From Hydractinia symbiolongicarpus (taxonomy: Eukaryota > Cnidaria > Hydrozoa > Anthoathecata > Hydractiniidae), in NCBI RefSeq assembly GCF_029227915.1, contig NC_079887.1, forward strand, positions 9,238,001 to 9,302,000: 64,000 bases of DNA, written 5' to 3'. The notes beneath the pieces were generated by a model that was not told the origin of the DNA, made no database searches, and saw only the letters and a list, made by a program, of their open reading frames with translations. Both the position numbers and the translations under genes were made by a program. Every line of letters begins with the position of its first letter. Position 1 is the stretch's first letter. Below, piece after piece: positions 58,493 to 64,000 of this stretch.

Positions 58493-60529
58493 CTACTGTT
58501 TAGTCATCGTCTCCTTTTTCTTCTTTTCGTTTTGAAACTTAATAGCTTTCGGTCGATATTTTAAAAGTTCTTTTCCAGCGAACCTCATTGCGTCAATCTG
58601 TTCGCCGTCGGGATCATCGTAAATTGTCGATATATAAACATCTTTTTCCGCCTTATTTTTCTTCGCGCAAGCAGTCCTATCGAGTTTCTCACCATAATAA
58701 CCCAATCCAACTTTCTCGCGTGCGGATTGTCCGACTATGTCTAGTGGTTCCGATATTCCTTTTCGGGATGAACCAACGCCATCACCTTCTTTCCAACCCG
58801 ATTTTTTTAGTATACGACTACCAAAACCGGTTGAGTGTTTTTCAAATTCTGCAAACCCGTTATTCATTCGGTCCCTGTTTTTTCTTTCAGTCCTTCTTAT
58901 TTCGGAATATTTCTTTGGTCCATCGTTTTTTCCTTGTCGTCTTCGTTGTTCTATTCTCATTTTTAACTGGTCTCTGGCGGCTTTATCACCGGCGCCTATA
59001 AACAAAACAAAGTTTTAGTATAACACAAAGATATTCTACTTGAAAATCTGGCGCTGGGAATCCGAAAACTTTCTGCGGAAAATCTATAGCTGTATCTTGT
59101 ATCTATTATTGCAATAGAAAAAAAAAATACATTTGCTTCAAATTTTTACAAATCTTTCTTAGATGGTTGGGCAAAAAAACAACCCCATTATTATACTTAC
59201 CATATATATACTCATGCTTGTTGGTTAGAACTAGAATACATTTAAGTTAGCCTAAGTACTTAGTACTTCTTGCACACATGTTCTTACGGGTGGCGGAAGA
59301 GGGCGTTATGGAAAATGGTAAAATTGGTCATGGTGTTAATAAAATGAAGTGACTCGTTATTTTCCGTATTTTTTAATACAAGTGAGGGATGATAAATTAA
59401 AATTGGTGGCAAAATCGTGGTCCCACCCACCCACTCACCACCTCCTTTCTCCCTAAAATTATGTTACCAAAGGTATCAACGGAGACTTTCAAAAGAACTC
59501 ACCATCCTCATAATATACACTATAATCCACATCCCAATCATCCACCGTATCTTCATCAAAATCTTTCCCCTTCATCTCGTGCCAGTAGTAGGCGTCAGTA
59601 TAAAACACCAGCCCACTGCCTCCCTTCTCCCACTTTACTTCTAAGTCTTCCTCGAACAGCCTCTCTTTAGGACGAGCTTGATTATCCACGTCGTCATGTA
59701 ATGCCTCGTGTCGTTCCCAGTCCTCTGCATCATGATCTTCACCTAAATCTTCCACATCGATGTTATCGCCCTTTTCATTCGAGTCTTCATTGTCGCTTTG
59801 ATCACAAGAATTTTGATGGGAGTCTACTACGCTAGCATTTCCTGGACCTGCACCGTAGCTCATATAAACCGAGCTGTATTGTTTTTTGCGTCCACTTTTC
59901 GGAAAGGTCAACCCTAAACTCTTTATCACGCTACTAGGTAGCTTGCATTGGCTAATTAGTTTGTGAAAGAATTTACTCGGTGTCCCAACATTCCCATGCG
60001 GCATCACTGCGTTTGGAGGATTAAACTCGATAAAAGTTTTTAAATCCTCTGCGTATATCTCCTGACTATGCTGGTGAGTTTCGCTTCGTAGTTCTCGTTT
60101 CGATTTAAACCGCCCTAGCGGGTTAGGGTTCGAAACAACTTTTACGCTTGTGATATTAACGAGTCTTTTGTGAGATAAACCTAATTTGTTAGCCCAAACC
60201 TTACCTTTGTATCTTTTCGTAAAATCTTTCGCGTATTTCGAATATATTTGCACTAGACAACAACACGTTTCGGACTTTTGCTTTTCATTTTCGCCCGAGA
60301 TTTGCGACGCTGTTTCGTTTATTATTATCTGCGTTTCGGGACGATGTCGGTAGTGAAAACATTTTAACGCTTCTTTTTCGATAAACTCTGCAAAAAAATG
60401 TCTGAGATCAGCGGAGTGGTAATCTCTTGGTACGTTTCCAATGTAAAAGCATTCGAAGTTACTTGCAAATTCTGTGTCCAAACCCACATCTCCGTTTTTA
60501 CTTCCAAATTTAATGTTTTTAAGTGACAT
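58493..60529 (-). CDS. GPATCH3: G-patch domain-containing protein 3 homologue
   Basis: Two minus-strand exons, 59503-60529 and 58493-58995, join in phase 1 (GAGGATG-GTGAGT ... TTTATAG-GCGCC) to give 509 residues, close to the human length of about 525. The N-terminal domain has CFYIGNVPRDYHSADLRHFF and CFHYRHRPE. The middle has FKSKRELRSETHQ and NPPNAVMPHGNVGTP. An acidic region follows, then DWERHEALHDDV, ERLFEEDLEVKWEKGGSGLV and DDWDVDYSVYYEDG. Exon 2 carries the G-patch (GFGSRILKKSGWKEGDGVG) near residues 395-430 and a basic C-terminus. G-patch proteins usually activate DEAH-box helicases; vertebrate GPATCH3 is linked to antiviral RIG-I signalling and transcription. The gene ends 141 bp from the copy 2 transposon. 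Confidence 0.95.
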
Positions 60530-60682
60530 TTTTTCGCTAAAGAAGAAAATATATTGTATGTAATTTTTAACTTACCAATAAGTATTGCTGGTTAATAATT
60601 TCTTCACCAAAAAAAGTGATTTGCTCCAATTTTTAATTGGCATTGGTTGATTTCACTTGATTCAGAGTTTTCTATAGTTATT

Positions 60683-60720
60683 GTTTAGCAAAATTCATTC
60701 TGGAATGAATTTTGCTAAAC
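60683..60720. repeat. Perfect 18-bp palindrome upstream of GPATCH3
   Basis: GTTTAGCAAAATTCATTC and its exact inverse are separated by only TG. It lies 154 bp upstream of the GPATCH3 start codon. Confidence 0.9.
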
Positions 60721-62711
60721 AGTTTAAAACTCCAGGGTATTTTCTTTTATCAACGCTTCTCTACGAAGTCTACGAACAAAAACATGAACACGTTTGGTCG
60801 CTTATTTTGGACAAATATTAACGAGAGATAAAATTACAGCGAAAATGCGTAACGGAAGAGTTTTTAATGTTTACAAAACTCCATAATGTACACGAATGCG
60901 TGGAGGCAGAAAAAGCAAAGCCACATCGAAAACAATGACAAATTACCTCAATTTATGGACCTTTTTGGAACACAAAATACCAGGGAAATTGATTTCATAG
61001 CTATTGTCTTCATTTGCAAGGATTTTAGCAAACCTCCTTTGCTGTATATGCGCACACATTGATATCTACCACAACTTTATGTCACACAAAAATCGACATT
61101 TGCGTGAATCTTTTTTTGAATATTTTACACGGTTAGTAAAAATATCAACAGCTTACTTTTAAACACTTGTGATTTTATTTGGACAAACGACTATCAGAAT
61201 AATCTGAAGAAATACTTTGATAAAAAAAACTTGCAACTTATCGGATTTTGATTTTGATTTTGGATCATTTCACGATTATAAGTATGGCTTTTTCTTAATC
61301 AGTAAAGAAGGGCCTGTGATCGCAGTTGACACGTTAATTTCCTCTCGCGTTAGGGCTGGTCTACACTTCAAGAAAACCTTACGTAGAACGGAACAGACAA
61401 GAACAGAACAGAACATGCTAGTAATTTCCACTTTATACCACTTGGCACATTTTAACACAAACAGTGTACAACTTTTCGTAATTCTTACGAAACAAAGTAA
61501 CCTGATTGGCTAAGAAAAGGTTAAATTAAATTCTACTTTCCACGGAACGGAACGCACAAGAGATTTTCTATTCACGTTTGTAAACATCATAAGTACGCAT
61601 GTTCAGAAACTTTCTGCTCCTTTTTGTTCCGCCGAGAAGTCGTAAACGGCCATTAAAGAGATTTTTTGAAATTCACGTTACCTCCAATTAATTTTTATTG
61701 AAAAATTATTCAGTAAAAATAATTATTTGAGGAAAAAATCATCATTAAAACAGGTCTAAAAGAAAAATAAGGAATACGTTGTGTAGCAGGAGTAGAAAGA
61801 GTATAAACCATTTTCCAGAATAATACAGTTACAAAAGTTACAAGTAGTTACAAAATAAGCATTTATAATCTCTTTTACTGAACAAATGTAACATATACAG
61901 TACTCTGCGTGTGAAATAAAAACCTAAATGCAAAAAATTACACAAGGAAAATTCCTTGTACAGCCATGAAAAAAACAGTTTAGCGTGGTGTGTTTATAAA
62001 GACGCCACATAAATAAGAAAGAAATAAGAACAATTTAGGCTCAAGTCAGGAAAATAATAAGAACATTAAAGCTCACTGAAATTTTACTGTTTCTTATAGA
62101 AAAATATAAATATAATACGACATAAAAAATATGATATAAAAAGATGTAATCAACATTAGTACAGTTTTATTTTATGCAAAAAGTGATTTATTTATATAAA
62201 AATTATACAAAAATATTACAAAAAGTTATTTTATAATAAAAAAAAATTTAAAAACGGAACGCAAAATGTTACTTTTCTGAAAACCTGAAGGCCTATACGT
62301 TGTTGTTGTTGCAAATAGAAAGTATTTGTCTAAAAAACTGAAACCACAAAGCAGCTGAACTATGACTCAAAAACATAGTGCGATACAAATTTATTATAAA
62401 AAAAATTTATTATATAAAAATGCTTGAATCCAATAACATACAAGAACTTATAATACTTTAATATTAAATACGAATATTAAGGATTGGGCATATAGAAAAC
62501 AAGAAATATATATGCACTTTGAAATGATGGAATGGTGTTTAAACATTTTCGCCAAAAACTCTAATAAATTATTATTTATTAAGCATGATTTTAAAAACAT
62601 ATTTCAAAGGTTGGTAGGGGCAACCATTAAGATGTAAACGCGACGTTAAAAATAAAAAATAAAAAATTGCACATATCCTCTCAAATATCTGACCTAATTA
62701 TTTACCATATT

Positions 62712-62745
62712 ATACCATGGATACTATCTATAGTATCCATGGTAT
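62712..62745. repeat. Perfect 15-bp inverted repeat
   Basis: ATACCATGGATACTA and its exact inverse around TCTA. Confidence 0.9.
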
Positions 62746-63002
62746 ATGTATTTAACATCCTAGGCAGTCCTACTGGTAAAATTGAATTTTAAACTACCTA
62801 AATTATTTTTAAGTTTCTTATAAAAAGTTCCAACAAAACGTATGTCTTGAGACACTCACATTTTACATGCGCCAGTAGTTTCAACATCTTTTTTCCAAAC
62901 ATTACTAGACAGCACACAGTCTATCCACCACACCCCTTTCGTGGAATAATTTCACCGCTAACATTTACAAATAACATCGAGTAAACACAAAGTACTTACA
63001 TA

Positions 63003-63113
63003 CCGAATTCTCTCTATTTAACGCCCACTCTCTAAGCAACACTCCAATTAACGCCCACCCTAAAATCTCGAAAATTAATTAAACGACTAGGGCGTCAAAT
63101 AGAGAAAATACAG
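63003..63113. mobile_element. Small Tc1/mariner-type MITE
   Basis: The ends CCGAATTCTCTCTATTTAAC and CTGTATTTTCTCTATTTGAC are inverted copies reaching to ACGCCC. TA flanks both ends (63001-63002, 63114-63115). The element is 111 bp, with no open frame. Confidence 0.7.
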
Positions 63114-63491
63114 TAATATTACATTGGCACACACAAAAAATATACTTACCAATCCAACTTTATAATAATGGGCGTTACCAATGTGGTGAAGGCTTACGGA
63201 AGTCTTTTACCGGCCAATGCCAGTTAAAAAATTTCATGTTCTCGACTCAGAAAACAAAGTTGAAAGTTCATCAGTTCTTACGTAATCATTCTCTTCCGCG
63301 TGCACTCGCTATTAAATGGAACAAAAATTAATAAAAAATGGACCCGCCAAAATTATACGTTTTTTGTTTTAAAATATATTAAAACCAACGTTATAGGGGA
63401 AGAGTCGACCCTGAAAATAGATTGACAGATTACCATATTTTCAACAGGAATTGTTGAATCCGCTTGTCCTGTTTTGTTATTATTATCATTA

Positions 63492-64000
63492 CTAGTCGAT
63501 AAAGACCCGTGGAAAAATCCACTTTGGCAATAGGACATTGAAAAAGTTGGTTGTTTAAGACGTTTTGCTGACGTCAGCATAGCAAATCCAATAATAAATT
63601 GGCGAAATTTTAGTTTATTCGTTGCCTGTAACGTGTAGAGGTTGAAACGCTGATCAAAATAATGTATAGGACCATATCTTTTCTACGAACGACTAAGGAC
63701 ATATAAGGGTTTAAAAATTTTGCTGACGTCAGCAATGGCCCGTTAAGACGCGAAAAATTTTTTTCAGAAATTTATATCCCTGTTAGCTTCATCGTATAGA
63801 CCTTGAAACGATGATCAAGAAAATGTATAGCATCATGTACTTTTGACAAATGGTTGCAGAGATATTGGAGTTTATAGGTTTTTTGATGACGTCATCCCTA
63901 ATTAAAAACTAATCACAATGTATTTTAGTTACATTTAACCACAAAAAACCCACATTTAATCACAAAACACCCACATTCAACCACAAAAATCCCACATTTA
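63492..64000 (-). mobile_element. Helitron-like element, 3' end, running off the window
   Basis: Read on the minus strand it ends with the hairpin GTGGATTTTTCCAC, a spacer and CTAG before T. The interior has three diverged tandem units of about 155-163 bp, each starting at a TGACGTCA palindrome (63566, 63721, 63884). Then comes a 20-22-bp tandem array (CCCACATTTAACCACAAAAA) reaching the window edge. Confidence 0.55.
63926..64000 (+). repeat. 20-22-bp tandem repeat at the window edge
   Basis: Three to four copies of a unit like CCCACATTTAACCACAAAAA, continuing past position 64000. Confidence 0.8.

Larger units (their letters stand above)
60530..62999. other. Upstream region of GPATCH3 and intergenic DNA
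   Basis: No gene seen. It holds two strong palindromes (60683-60720 and 62712-62745). A segment at about 61347-61560 has GGGCTGGTCTACACTT near its left side and may be an old MITE, though no matching right end was fixed. Confidence 0.4.

Noticed and set aside
61217-61513. 98-residue plus-strand open frame
   Set aside because: Low-complexity start, no homology seen, overlaps a probable old MITE.

Overview
This window is AT-rich nuclear DNA from an animal. Genes have short GT-AG introns and are separated by long non-coding stretches full of DNA transposons. Three conserved animal genes could be assembled exon by exon: a POLDIP2 homologue, a PPM1H/J/M-type PP2C phosphatase and a GPATCH3 homologue. 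The transposon mix (IS3-like DDE transposases beside HECT-like genes, KRBA2-like integrase, Tigger, Helitrons, an alpha-kinase relic) and the base composition fit a cnidarian, perhaps a hydrozoan. That assignment is inference.

Layout. Positions 1-16000 hold a duplicated minus-strand family of secreted proteins that I do not recognise. Copy A (443-1549, open to the left) looks intact for three exons. Copy B (12304-15855) has a broken second exon. Four in-phase exons at 6073-7882 give the C-terminus of a gene that may be copy B or a separate gene. A dead LINE, foldback MITEs and a decayed KRBA2-like integrase lie among them. Positions 16900-23700 hold a dead Tigger element and otherwise non-coding repeats.

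Positions 23769-27969 are a terminal-inverted-repeat element with a perfect 8-bp target duplication, filled by about 4 kb of a 30-bp minisatellite. It ends only 69 bp before the start codon of POLDIP2 (ten exons, 28047-34992, plus strand). The PP2C gene (three exons, 43080 to 37636, minus strand) has a 1.9-kb transposon in its last intron carrying a degenerate alpha-kinase domain.

Positions 46355-47062 are a PIF/Harbinger deletion derivative. Positions 48602-58351 hold the most unusual system: two adjacent, diverged copies of a transposon in which a HECT-type ubiquitin-ligase-like gene (plus strand) faces tail-to-tail an IS3-like DDE transposase (minus strand), with terminal inverted repeats and subterminal repeat arrays. 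In copy 1 the transposase is open but the HECT-like gene carries two frameshifts. In copy 2 both genes are largely open and the HECT-like gene has an intron that copy 1 lacks. GPATCH3 (two exons, 60529 to 58493, minus strand) follows 141 bp after copy 2. The rest to 64000 is intergenic with palindromes, a small MITE and the end of a minus-strand Helitron.

No rRNA gene, convincing tRNA gene or CRISPR array was seen. Gene names rest on recognised motifs and on splice-phase agreement, not on database searches.
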